From the NCBI RefSeq assembly GCF_012927455.1, contig NZ_JABBPE010000016.1, positions 186,001 through 250,000 on the forward strand: a stretch of 64,000 bases of DNA, read 5' to 3'. Each line of letters opens with the position of its first letter. Position 1 is the first letter of the stretch. Shown one piece after another: positions 9,480 to 16,653 of the stretch. The notes under the pieces were generated by a model. The model saw only the letters and a list, made by a program, of their open reading frames with translations. It had not been told where the DNA came from and made no database searches. Position numbers and translations under genes: made by a program. This stretch comes from Polaromonas sp. GTDB lineage: Bacteria; Pseudomonadota; Gammaproteobacteria; Burkholderiales; Burkholderiaceae_C.

Positions 9480-10227
9480 GGCGCGCCTCCGGGTCTCCAG
9501 CATCGCCGCGGCCGATGTAGGCCTCAATGACGGCCGGGTGGCGCACGATGTCTTCCGGGGAGCCTTGGGCAATTACCTCGCCGAAGTCGAGGGCGATAAC
9601 CCGTCCGACCAGACGCATGAATTCGCGCAGCTTGTGTTCAATCAAGATCACTGTAAGACCTTCGTCGACATGAACCTGCCGGATTAGCGCTGACAGATCA
9701 GCGATTTCGCCGCTGCCGAGCCCGGCAAAAGGCTCATCGAGCAAAAGCAGCGCCGGCTTGGCAGCCAGCGCACGCGCGATCTCCAGTCGCCGCTGGTCGC
9801 CATAGGAGAGCACCTCCACTGGCACCTGCGCCTTGCCGGCCAACCCGACCCGTCCCAGCAGCGCCTGCGCCCGTGCATCCAGATCAGCACCGCGACCACG
9901 CTTGGAACCGAGTGCGCCGACGATAACGTTTTCGAGCACGGTCATACCGATAAACGGCCGGCACAGCTGAAAGGTGCGCGAGATGCCGAGCCCGGCGATA
10001 CGATGCGGCGCCAAACCCAGCAAGCTTCGGCCCTCAAAGGCGATGCTGGCCCCAGGGTCGGGTGCAATGAAGCCGGTCAGCAAGTTGTACAAGGTGGTTT
10101 TACCCGCTCCGTTCGGGCCAAGGACGCCGACGATCTCGCCGGGCTCGACCGAGAACGATAAATTCTTGACCGCATGCAGGCCGCCGAAGTGTTTATTAAG
10201 AGCCGACACCTCCAACAGAGCGGTCAT
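9469..10227 (-). CDS. livG: Branched-chain amino acid-type ABC transporter ATP-binding protein LivG
   Basis: First ATPase of the importer, 252 residues. Walker A is GPNGAGKTT, the signature is LSYGDQRRLEIARAL and Walker B is LLLLDEPFAGLG. The C-terminal extension typical of LivG (VEAYIG-like, here VIEAYIGRGD) is present. It overlaps livM by four bases (stop and start interleaved) and livF by 11, so translation is probably coupled. Confidence 0.93.
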   Translation of the reverse strand: MTALLEVSALNKHFGGLHAVKNLSFSVEPGEIVGVLGPNGAGKTTLYNLLTGFIAPDPGASIAFEGRSLLGLAPHRIAGLGISRTFQLCRPFIGMTVLENVIVGALGSKRGRGADLDARAQALLGRVGLAGKAQVPVEVLSYGDQRRLEIARALAAKPALLLLDEPFAGLGSGEIADLSALIRQVHVDEGLTVILIEHKLREFMRLVGRVIALDFGEVIAQGSPEDIVRHPAVIEAYIGRGDAGDPEARHVA

Positions 10228-11228
10228 TGGGTCACCTTATCTACCTTATGCACTGGTGGCTGTCCCGCCGAGGGGGCATTCGACAGTGAACGAAGCTGTC
10301 GGCTCCGCAATGCCCCCTTGAGCCTGCGCCATGTCGGCGCGATCAGGCCGTTGGGCAGAAAGAACAAAATCAGAATCAAGGTGCAGCTGTAAATCATTAA
10401 GCGCCACTCACCGAAATTGCGCAGCAGTTCGGTGAGCAGCACTAACAAGATCGCGCCGCCCACCGGGCCGTAAATGCTGGCCATGCCGCCGACATAGACC
10501 ATCGTAATGATCGTGATCGAGGTTACTACGGCGAACAGCTGCGGACTTACCTGGAGCTGGTAGTGCGCATACATCGCCCCGCCAACGCCAGCAAAGGCGG
10601 CGCTGATCACCAACGACGCGATTTTGTAGAACGTGACATTGATGCCAGCGGCCTGGCAGGTCGCTTCATCACCGCGAATCGCGCGCAGGATCATGCCCCA
10701 GTGCGATCGCGCCAGGGCCAGCAGCAAGGCGGTAATGGCCACCAATGAGCCCAGCGCGAAGTAGTAGAAGCCGAGCTGCGAGCGGATCAGTGGCGTCAGG
10801 CCGTTGATGCCTTCTTCGCCACCGGTCTGCTCCCAAAAGATCAGCATCAGCCGCTGCATGATCACCGCGCCCGACAGCATCGCCAGCGCGAAGTACGGGC
10901 CTTTGAGCCGCAGCGTGGGCAGGCCGATCAGTAGCGCGAACAGCACCGACATCACCATGGCAGCCGGCAGGCTCCACCAGCCATTGAAGCCTAGGCTGGT
11001 ATTCATAAAGCCGGCGGTGTAGGCGCCGACGCCTATGAACAGGCTGTGGCCGAAGTTCTCACGCCCCGTAAGGCCCGACATGAAGTCCCAAGTCACGGCC
11101 CAGATGCCGTAGATCACGCTGACCGTCAACACGCCTATCAGATAATTGCTGCCAAAGACCAGCGGCAGCAAAGCCATGAAGGCAACAAAGGCGGCGGCGC
11201 CGGCGAGATCGATTCGTTTGCTGAACAT
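10224..11228 (-). CDS. livM: Branched-chain amino acid-type ABC transporter permease LivM
   Basis: Membrane permease of the importer, 334 residues with a series of hydrophobic helices. The LivM signature region is seen in GLTGRENFGHSLFIGVGAY and GDEATCQAAGINV. The last 25 or so residues (from RSRQLRSLSNAPSAGQ) are hydrophilic and are encoded by a strong DNA inverted repeat at 10272-10317, which looks like an inserted repeat that became the C-terminus. It starts six bases after livH ends. Confidence 0.92.
   Translation of the reverse strand: MFSKRIDLAGAAAFVAFMALLPLVFGSNYLIGVLTVSVIYGIWAVTWDFMSGLTGRENFGHSLFIGVGAYTAGFMNTSLGFNGWWSLPAAMVMSVLFALLIGLPTLRLKGPYFALAMLSGAVIMQRLMLIFWEQTGGEEGINGLTPLIRSQLGFYYFALGSLVAITALLLALARSHWGMILRAIRGDEATCQAAGINVTFYKIASLVISAAFAGVGGAMYAHYQLQVSPQLFAVVTSITIITMVYVGGMASIYGPVGGAILLVLLTELLRNFGEWRLMIYSCTLILILFFLPNGLIAPTWRRLKGALRSRQLRSLSNAPSAGQPPVHKVDKVTQ
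10272..10317. repeat. Nested inverted repeat encoding the LivM C-terminus
   Basis: A 9-bp outer stem (GGGGGCATT at 10272-10280 with AATGCCCCC at 10309-10317) encloses a 6-bp inner stem (CGACAG at 10281-10286 with CTGTCG at 10296-10301). It lies inside the livM coding region near its end. It differs from the three-hairpin element found elsewhere in the window. It could act as a processing or stability hairpin between livM and livG, or be a captured palindromic repeat. Confidence 0.75.
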
Positions 11229-11234
11229 GGCCTG

Positions 11235-12089
11235 TCAGAACGCGGCGCGTCGGCCGAATATGCCGGCCGGCCGGAACATCAGCATCAAGAGCGTCGCGAG
11301 CACCGAGACGATCTCGGTCCACGAACTCGAGATCATGTAGGCGACGATGGTCTCTGCATATCCCAGCATCAGCGCTGCCAGGATACTGCCCGGTATTGAG
11401 CCGAGTCCGCCTACCACGACGATCGCAAAAGCCTTGACGATGGGCAGCAGCCACATTGTTGGCTGCACTGTCAGAAAAGGCCCGGCCAGCACACCCGCTG
11501 CCGCTGCCAACGCGGCCGAGATGCCCATCACGACGGCAAAGATGCGGTCGCTCGGAATACCCATGTACTGTGCGGCCACCGGGTCTTGAGAGATTGCGAG
11601 AATAGCCGAGCCTAGACGGGTGCGCTGAATAAACAACCACAGTGCGGCAATCAACACGACCCCGACGCCGAGCGCCAGCAAGCGCGCCCCGCCGACATCG
11701 ACACCACCGATCGTAAATTTCGTGTCGATAAACGCTGGCACGTTGCGGTATTCCGAGCCGAAGGTCAGGAACAGCACCTGCTCAATCACCAGCGCCACGG
11801 CGAGCGTGATCATCAGCATTGCCAGCTGCGATTTTCGCATCGGCCGGATCAGCACCCGCTCAACCACAATGCCGAACACCGCTACCACGGCGACAGCGAG
11901 CAAGGCAGCTGGCAGCAGCGGCAGTTTCATGTGTGCAGTGAAGAAGTAGGCGCCGTAGGCACCCAGCGCATAAAACGAGCCGTGCGCCAAATTCAGGATT
12001 CGTGCCACGCCGAAAATCAGCGTGAAACCGACCGCAAGCATGGCATAGATGGCGCTGCTCACCGCGCCGACAATTAAAATTTCAAGCAA
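11235..12089 (-). CDS. livH: Branched-chain amino acid-type ABC transporter permease LivH
   Basis: Second permease of the importer, 284 residues, all-helical and hydrophobic. It starts at a TTG (MLEILIVGAVSSAIYAML) preceded by GGGGGAAG at close spacing; no better in-frame start is visible. The LivH signature is in the region IFGVARILNLAHGSFYALGAY and again near VVVGGLGSIPGSILAALMLG. It is 74 bases downstream of the binding-protein gene, on the same strand. Confidence 0.92.
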   Translation of the reverse strand: MLEILIVGAVSSAIYAMLAVGFTLIFGVARILNLAHGSFYALGAYGAYFFTAHMKLPLLPAALLAVAVVAVFGIVVERVLIRPMRKSQLAMLMITLAVALVIEQVLFLTFGSEYRNVPAFIDTKFTIGGVDVGGARLLALGVGVVLIAALWLFIQRTRLGSAILAISQDPVAAQYMGIPSDRIFAVVMGISAALAAAAGVLAGPFLTVQPTMWLLPIVKAFAIVVVGGLGSIPGSILAALMLGYAETIVAYMISSSWTEIVSVLATLLMLMFRPAGIFGRRAAF

Positions 12090-12163
12090 GGTCTTCCCCC
12101 GTCAATATTTCGTGTGACCACTTTGCGCCGTCAAGAACAGAAGGCGCGTTCAGAATTGCCAGA

Positions 12164-13387
12164 CTATTTCTTGATCCAGGCCGGATAGACAAAGTCTGCG
12201 GTGCGCATCGCCTTCGGATGGACCACCTCACGCTTGCAGCCCTCGCGCCATTGCGCCAGCAACAGGGCCGGCCCCTTGAACGTAGCGGTAGCAGGCTTGA
12301 CGTCGTGGGTGTCGTCGAACTCGATGATGCCGGGAATGCCAGCGTAGCTGGTCTTTTCGAGTTCCTTAATCACGGCATTCGCCTCGGTGCTGCCAGCCCG
12401 CTTGACGGCTTCAGCATAGATATACACGGCGTCGTTGGCGCCAAAGGCCGTGTACACCGGGGAGCGGCTGGTGCGCTTGCGGAACTCGTCGAAGAACGGA
12501 ATTGTTTTAGGCGTGAGCGGTGCGCGTACCGCGAAGTTCACCGCCATCTCGCCCACCGACTTGCCGCCAATGCGGTCACAGAAGTCGCCGTCCATGCTCT
12601 TCACGTCAATGCCGCCATAAGGCATCGGGAAACGTGAGTCGAACCACTGCTTGGCGAAAATGTCGCTTGAGGCATGCGACAGCACAACCACCATATACTG
12701 TGCGCCCGACTCCTTCACCTTGGAGAACAGCGGTGAAAAGTCAGAAGTCTGCGCGTCAAAGAATTCAGTCGCACGCACGTCGGCGCCCGCCTCAGTGGCA
12801 CCTTTCTTCAGCAGTGGAACCAGGTCCTGCACCCACTTCGCGTTTTCGCCGACGATCGCGACCTTGCTGATGCCGAGTTCGCCTTTAACGAAGTCCGAAA
12901 TGAAGACGGTGAGCTGGCGCGCCTGGTGAGCGGAGTTCAGCGGCCCGACGCGGAAGATGTACTTGTAGTTGTCGTAGTCGGTCTTGACTTTGGCATTGGT
13001 CGCAGGCGACGCCGAGCCAACGTTCAGGTAGATGGTCTTCGCCGCCGAAATGTGCGGCAGCTGGGCCAGCGTGACGCCGCTGGTGTATCCGCCGATCAGC
13101 ACGTCGACTTTCTCGTCGGCGGTGAGCTTCTTGATCGCGCTGATGCCGGTCTCGGGGTTCTCGGTCTCGTCGGCGACTACCATCTCAAGCTTGCGGCCAA
13201 GCACACCCCCCTTGGCGTTGATGTCCTCGATTGCCATTTTCAAGGCGTCCTGCGTGTCGCGTCCGACCTGCAACTGCACAGCGGTGGGCACGCCGATACG
13301 AATGGGCTTTGGTTGCGCGCGCACCGGCGCGGTGGTGAGTCCGGCGGCGAGGCAGACTGCTGTGAAAAGAACACTCAACGTCTTCAT
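12164..13387 (-). CDS. ABC transporter substrate-binding protein (LivK/HAAT type)
   Basis: Periplasmic solute-binding protein of the Peripla_BP_6 type, feeding the livHMGF genes that follow. The start is the ATG at 13387, with AAGGAG a few bases upstream, giving 407 residues. A longer reading to 13534 is not supported. A clean Sec signal peptide (LSVLFTAVCLAAGLTTAPVRAQ) precedes the mature sequence PKPIRIGVPTAVQLQVG. The block AIEDINAKGGVLGRKLE is diagnostic of the family. Members bind leucine, short-chain amides, urea or aromatic compounds. The neighbouring aryl-pyruvate oxidoreductase hints at an aromatic substrate, as inference only. Confidence 0.9.
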   Translation of the reverse strand: MKTLSVLFTAVCLAAGLTTAPVRAQPKPIRIGVPTAVQLQVGRDTQDALKMAIEDINAKGGVLGRKLEMVVADETENPETGISAIKKLTADEKVDVLIGGYTSGVTLAQLPHISAAKTIYLNVGSASPATNAKVKTDYDNYKYIFRVGPLNSAHQARQLTVFISDFVKGELGISKVAIVGENAKWVQDLVPLLKKGATEAGADVRATEFFDAQTSDFSPLFSKVKESGAQYMVVVLSHASSDIFAKQWFDSRFPMPYGGIDVKSMDGDFCDRIGGKSVGEMAVNFAVRAPLTPKTIPFFDEFRKRTSRSPVYTAFGANDAVYIYAEAVKRAGSTEANAVIKELEKTSYAGIPGIIEFDDTHDVKPATATFKGPALLLAQWREGCKREVVHPKAMRTADFVYPAWIKK

Positions 13388-13780
13388 ATTGTCTCCTTTG
13401 GGTTTTCTTGCTTGACGCAGAACTACTTGCAGTTCTGCGGACCGTCTTTGCGGTCTTGCTGGCGTCCGGCGTTGACCGCGCGGACCTCGTCTGGTCATTA
13501 TGATGAATCGAAGCGCGAAGTGAAACGCTTGCACTTCAGTGGAAACCCTTGTATGTAGGCTTAATCATTCTTTTCGAGTCACAGTGGGGACTTCGAGCCG
13601 AGTTCTGGCTCGCGACTTCCCGCTCGCCGGCAGCAACGCTTCGCCCTCATGAACACGCGGTTTGTCCAGTTGCTCGATGCGGCACGTCACCAGGCGCCCG
13701 TCCGAGCTACCGGGCGTGCTCAGTTCGGAAAGATTGCCTTTTTCGTACAAGCCCGCGCTCCTCATGAGTAAGCGGGCACT
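13388..13780. other. Non-coding or unrecognised stretch upstream of the binding-protein gene
   Basis: About 390 bases between the importer operon and the IS element. The first 150 bases should hold the operon promoter, but I see no operator I would name. A minus-strand reading frame of 81 codons (13565-13810) runs into the IS left end. Its product has no resemblance I recognise and I do not call it a gene. It may be the remains of the gene disrupted when the IS arrived. Confidence 0.4.
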
Positions 13781-14556
13781 GGGTTGTGTCGCAATAAGGA
13801 TATCTAACAATCCGGGCCATGCCTGATTTCCACAAAGGTGCGATCAATAGCGCGTTGCGCAAGGTATTTAAACGGGTTCGGCTACTCGCTGGAGGGCATG
13901 CTAATGTGCGCACGCTGGTACTTGGCCTACCCGTTGAGCCTGCGACATATCAAAGAGTTGATGCAGGAGCGAGGCGTTTTTGTTGATCACTCCACCGTGC
14001 ATCGCTGGGCAACCAAAATGTTGCCGAAGTTGGCTGAGTTGGCGGATGGACGAGACTTGCATCAAAGTGGCCGGTCTGTGGAAGTACTTTTACCGCGCCG
14101 TTGATCGCACTGGTGATAGGGTTGACTTCCTTCTCACTGTCAAGCGTGATTTAGCCGCTGCGCAGCGCCTTTTGGAGCGCGCCACAAACCTGTACGGCCT
14201 GCCCGACAAGATCACCATCGACAAAAGTGGCGCAAACACAACCACCATTGAAAGTGTCAAGGTTGCCATTTGCGTCGATATCTTGATGCGTCAAAACAAA
14301 TACCTCAACAACATCGTCGAGCAAGACCACCGGGCCATCAAACGGATGATCCGACCAATGCTCGAATTCAAGTCCTTTTGAGTGCCCCAATCCTCATCGC
14401 AGGTATCAAGACGATGCACATGGTTCGCAAGGCGCAGTGAACTACCCCAAAGGCACCACCATGTCCGCAATACGCCAGTTCTACAGCCTCGCAGTTTGAT
14501 CAGAAGGCCAGCCGTGCGACTCTTTTCGGCCAGACTCCGCTATCGCGACAGAACCC
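13781..14556 (+). mobile_element. Degenerate IS6-family insertion sequence
   Basis: The ends are imperfect inverted repeats: GGGTTGTGTCGCAAT at 13781-13795 and ATCGCGACAGAACCC at 14542-14556, matching except for two positions. The length of 776 bp and the transposase type fit the IS6 family. The transposase is broken by frameshifts, so the copy is dead unless helped in trans. No 8-bp target duplication is visible: flanks CGGGCACT and GTGCGCGC differ. This suggests a deletion or recombination next to one end after insertion. Lrp coding sequence begins immediately after the right end. Confidence 0.8.
13819..14440 (+). pseudogene. IS6-family transposase, frameshifted
   Basis: The pieces of a DDE transposase lie in three frames. 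The N-terminal piece contains GMLMCARWYLAYPLSLRHI and ERGVFVDHSTVHRWATKM (from about 13870). The middle piece begins around 14045 with MDETCIKVAGLWKYFYRAVD (first catalytic Asp). It continues through ITIDKSGAN (second Asp) to YLNNIVEQDHRAIKRMIRP (catalytic Glu) and ends at a stop near 14381. The last piece, APILIAGIKTMHMVRKAQ, ends at 14440. The likely start ATG at 13819 is in yet another frame. The catalytic residues survive but at least two or three frame changes separate them. Confidence 0.85.
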
Positions 14557-14922
14557 GTGCGCGCGGCCGAGGAGGCCGGCTTCATCACCGGCTACCGTGC
14601 CGAAATCAACCGCCACAAGATCGGCCTGGGCGTGCTGGCCTTTGTGCGGCTGGACGCTGCGCGCAACAACGGCGACGTGCTGCACACCTTGGAAGAAGCC
14701 GCCCGCAAGATTCCCGAGGCCGTTAGTTGCCACTACATCAGCAGCACCGGCACCTTCGAGCTACAGGTGGTCAACCGCGACCTCAACAGCTTCAGCCAGT
14801 TCGCCCGCGACGTGCTGATCAACCTGCCCAACGTGAACGATTTGCACACCAGCTTTTCGCTCGGCGAGGTCAAGGCCAGCAGCGCGCTGCCGCTCGGCCA
14901 CCTGACCTGTCCTGCGCCCTGA
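14557..14922 (+). pseudogene. Lrp/AsnC family regulator, C-terminal stump
   Basis: About 120 codons that match the ligand-binding and oligomerisation half of an Lrp/AsnC regulator: EEAGFITGYRAEINRHKIG, then LAFVRL, AVSCHYISSTGTFELQVV, ending with LPNVNDLHTSFSLGEVK. The N-terminal helix-turn-helix is missing, because the IS right end abuts the sequence at base 14556. Such regulators commonly sit next to indolepyruvate oxidoreductase genes and respond to amino acids. This one can no longer bind DNA by itself. The first codon in frame is a GTG formed at the junction; translation is uncertain. Confidence 0.8.
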
Positions 14923-14937
14923 AAAACCCATTAAATA

Positions 14938-14987
14938 GGTATTTAGCCCAATAGACACGGGCGTAAGCAGCTATTAAATTAGTAGCA
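14938..14987 (+). repeat. AT-rich interspersed repeat, copy 1
   Basis: Contains ACGGGCGTAAGCAGCTATTA and then AATTAGTAGCAG, preceded by TTTAGCCCAATAG. The end forms a short hairpin. Member of a family with about nine copies in this window (see findings). It lies between the Lrp stump and the 3' end of amt. Confidence 0.85.
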
Positions 14988-15014
14988 GAGCCACCGCCTT
15001 CGCGGCCACGGCAA

Positions 15015-16217
15015 TTACCAGTTGACCTCGCGCTCTGCGCTGGCGCTGATGCGGTGAATCGACAGGTCGGCGCCTTCAAATTCTTCTTCCTGACTCAGGC
15101 GCAAGCCCATGGTTTTCTTGAGCACGCCGTAAACAATAAAGCCCGCCAGCAGCGCCCAGCCCACGCCCATGGCCGTTCCGATCAGCTGCGCGCCCAGACT
15201 CACGCCGCCCAGCCCACCCAGAGCCTTGCTGCCAAAGATGCCGGCGGCGATGCCACCCCAGGTGCCGCAGAGGCCGTGCAGCGGCCAGACGCCGAGGACA
15301 TCGTCAATCTTCCAGCGGTTCTGCGTCAGTGTGAACATCACAACGAACACGCCGCCCGCCACGCCGCCCACCACCAGCGCGCCCAGCGGGTGCATCAAAT
15401 CGGAGCCGGCACACACGGCCACCAGCCCGGCCAGCGGCCCGTTGTGCACAAAACCCGGGTCGTTTTTGCCGAAAGCCAACGCGGCTAGCGTGCCGCCCAC
15501 CATGGCCATCAGCGAGTTGACGGCCACCAGACCGGATATCTTGTCTATGGTCTGCGCGCTCATGACGTTAAAGCCGAACCAGCCGACCGTCAAAATCCAG
15601 GCGCCCAGCGCCAGAAACGGGATGTTGGACGGGGGATGCGCCGACATGGCGCCATCCTTGCGGTAGCGGTTGCTGCGCGCGCCTAGCAACAGCACTGCCG
15701 GCAACGCCAGCCAGCCGCCCAGCGCATGAACCACGATGGAGCCGGCGAAATCATGAAAATCCGCGCCGGTCAGCGACCGGATCCAGGCCTGCACGCCGAA
15801 ATTCTGATTCCAGACAATGCCTTCGAAAAAAGGATAGACCAGACCGACGATGACTGCAGTAGCAATCAGTTGCGGGTAAAAACGTGCACGTTCGGCAATA
15901 CCGCCGGAAATAATCGCCGGAATGGCCGCCGCGAAGGTCAGCAGGAAGAAAAACCTGACGAGTTCATAGCCGTTCTTGGCGGCCAACTGTTCGGCTCCGA
16001 CAAAGAAATGGGTGCCGTAAGCCACTGCATAGCCCACGACAAAATAGACCACGGTCGAGACCGAAAAATCCACCAAAATCTTGACCAGCGCATTGACCTG
16101 GTTCTTTTTGCGGACGGTGCCCAACTCCAGAAATGCAAAACCGGCATGCATGGCCAGCACCATGATGCCGCCCAACAGAATGAACAAGGCGTCTGAGCCC
16201 TGTTTTAGTGCTTCCAT
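15015..16217 (-). CDS. amt: Ammonium transporter
   Basis: Amt/MEP/Rh-family channel for ammonium uptake at the inner membrane, 400 residues, with the expected eleven or so hydrophobic segments. Family motifs visible include AFLELGTVRKKNQVNALVK near the N-terminus, DFHDFAGSIVVHALGGW in the middle (the conserved pore His region) and LGVWPLHGLCGTWGGIAAG toward the end. Most proteobacterial amt genes follow a glnK. None is seen here: the upstream 115 bases are followed by an unrelated remnant on the other strand. Nitrogen control is probable but no NtrC site was identified. Confidence 0.94.
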   Translation of the reverse strand: MEALKQGSDALFILLGGIMVLAMHAGFAFLELGTVRKKNQVNALVKILVDFSVSTVVYFVVGYAVAYGTHFFVGAEQLAAKNGYELVRFFFLLTFAAAIPAIISGGIAERARFYPQLIATAVIVGLVYPFFEGIVWNQNFGVQAWIRSLTGADFHDFAGSIVVHALGGWLALPAVLLLGARSNRYRKDGAMSAHPPSNIPFLALGAWILTVGWFGFNVMSAQTIDKISGLVAVNSLMAMVGGTLAALAFGKNDPGFVHNGPLAGLVAVCAGSDLMHPLGALVVGGVAGGVFVVMFTLTQNRWKIDDVLGVWPLHGLCGTWGGIAAGIFGSKALGGLGGVSLGAQLIGTAMGVGWALLAGFIVYGVLKKTMGLRLSQEEEFEGADLSIHRISASAEREVNW

Positions 16218-16332
16218 AAGTCCCTCTTTTGGTTTAACTGTGTCGTTTTGGTGCGTTTTTTGGATGAGTTCAATAATCGCACCAAACTAAAGCAAGAAAT
16301 GCGCCGCTAATGTGCAAATAGGCGGACGCAAC

Positions 16333-16506
16333 ATGGCAGACGTTAGTGGCCCGTCGGTGCCGGCGCTAGGATGGGTGCTGGCCAATGCGCCCGTGGTCTA
16401 GCTGGGCGCGCGCGCCACGCGGCGGCTGCCGCTGCGCGTGGTCCACATCGTATCGGCCCAGGTGTTTGCCGTGCTCGGCGTGCCGGCGCTGCTGGTGCCG
16501 GCGTAG
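16333..16506 (+). pseudogene. UPF0016 (GDT1/TMEM165-like) C-terminal remnant
   Basis: Fifty-seven codons from an ATG at 16333, with an in-frame TAG at 16399-16401, ending at 16504-16506. Reading through the stop gives GWVLANAPVV, stop, LGARATRRLPLRVVHIV, then AQVFAVLGVPALL. This matches the last transmembrane repeat of UPF0016 cation exporters (pattern GMmlANvPvVllGe...lplr.vr..aAl.Falla). The N-terminal two thirds is absent. It lies between amt and the metX leader and is presumably a decaying leftover. Confidence 0.7.
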
Positions 16507-16521
16507 CTCGCTATACTGACA

Positions 16522-16575
16522 AGGCGCCGATTTGCTCCGCTTGCGGGCGCGTAAAAAGTACCGCTAAAGACGAAG
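16522..16575 (+). promoter_or_regulatory. SAM-II-type riboswitch upstream of metX
   Basis: The stretch matches the SAM-II (metA motif) layout. A 5' GGCGCCGATTT is followed by a loop, then TTGCGGGCGCGTAAAAAGTA, then CCGCTAAAGACG. The P1 stem is GCGC (16524-16527) with GCGC (16547-16550). The pseudoknot is GCGG (16543-16546) with CCGC (16561-16564), placed immediately before the conserved GCTAAA. The adenine-rich joining strand and GCTAAA are the conserved positions I remember for this class. The pseudoknot pairs differ from the reference sequence in a compensating way, which supports the call. It would bind S-adenosylmethionine and reduce metX-metW expression when SAM is plentiful. Confidence 0.78.
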
Positions 16576-16600
16576 CCCCGGACCCCCGCACTCTTGTACT

Positions 16601-16639
16601 CCCGGACTCGCCCTTAGCGCTGCCGGGTTTTTGTCTTTT
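16601..16639 (+). terminator. Possible attenuator hairpin after the SAM-II riboswitch
   Basis: CCCGG (16601-16605) can pair with CCGGG (16623-16627), and the second arm is followed directly by TTTTTGTCTTTT. The stem is short and the loop is long, so strength is uncertain. Its position between riboswitch and metX start suits transcriptional attenuation. Confidence 0.4.
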
Positions 16640-16653
16640 GGGGTCCTCCTACC

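Noticed and set aside
13565-13810. 81-codon minus-strand frame left of the IS element
   Set aside because: It runs into the IS end and has no similarity I can see, so it may be a broken gene but is not called.
14500-14556. Apparent helix-turn-helix residues (ASRATLFGQTPLSRQN) before the Lrp stump
   Set aside because: This stretch lies inside the IS right end; the IS inverted repeat explains it better than a frameshifted DNA-binding domain.
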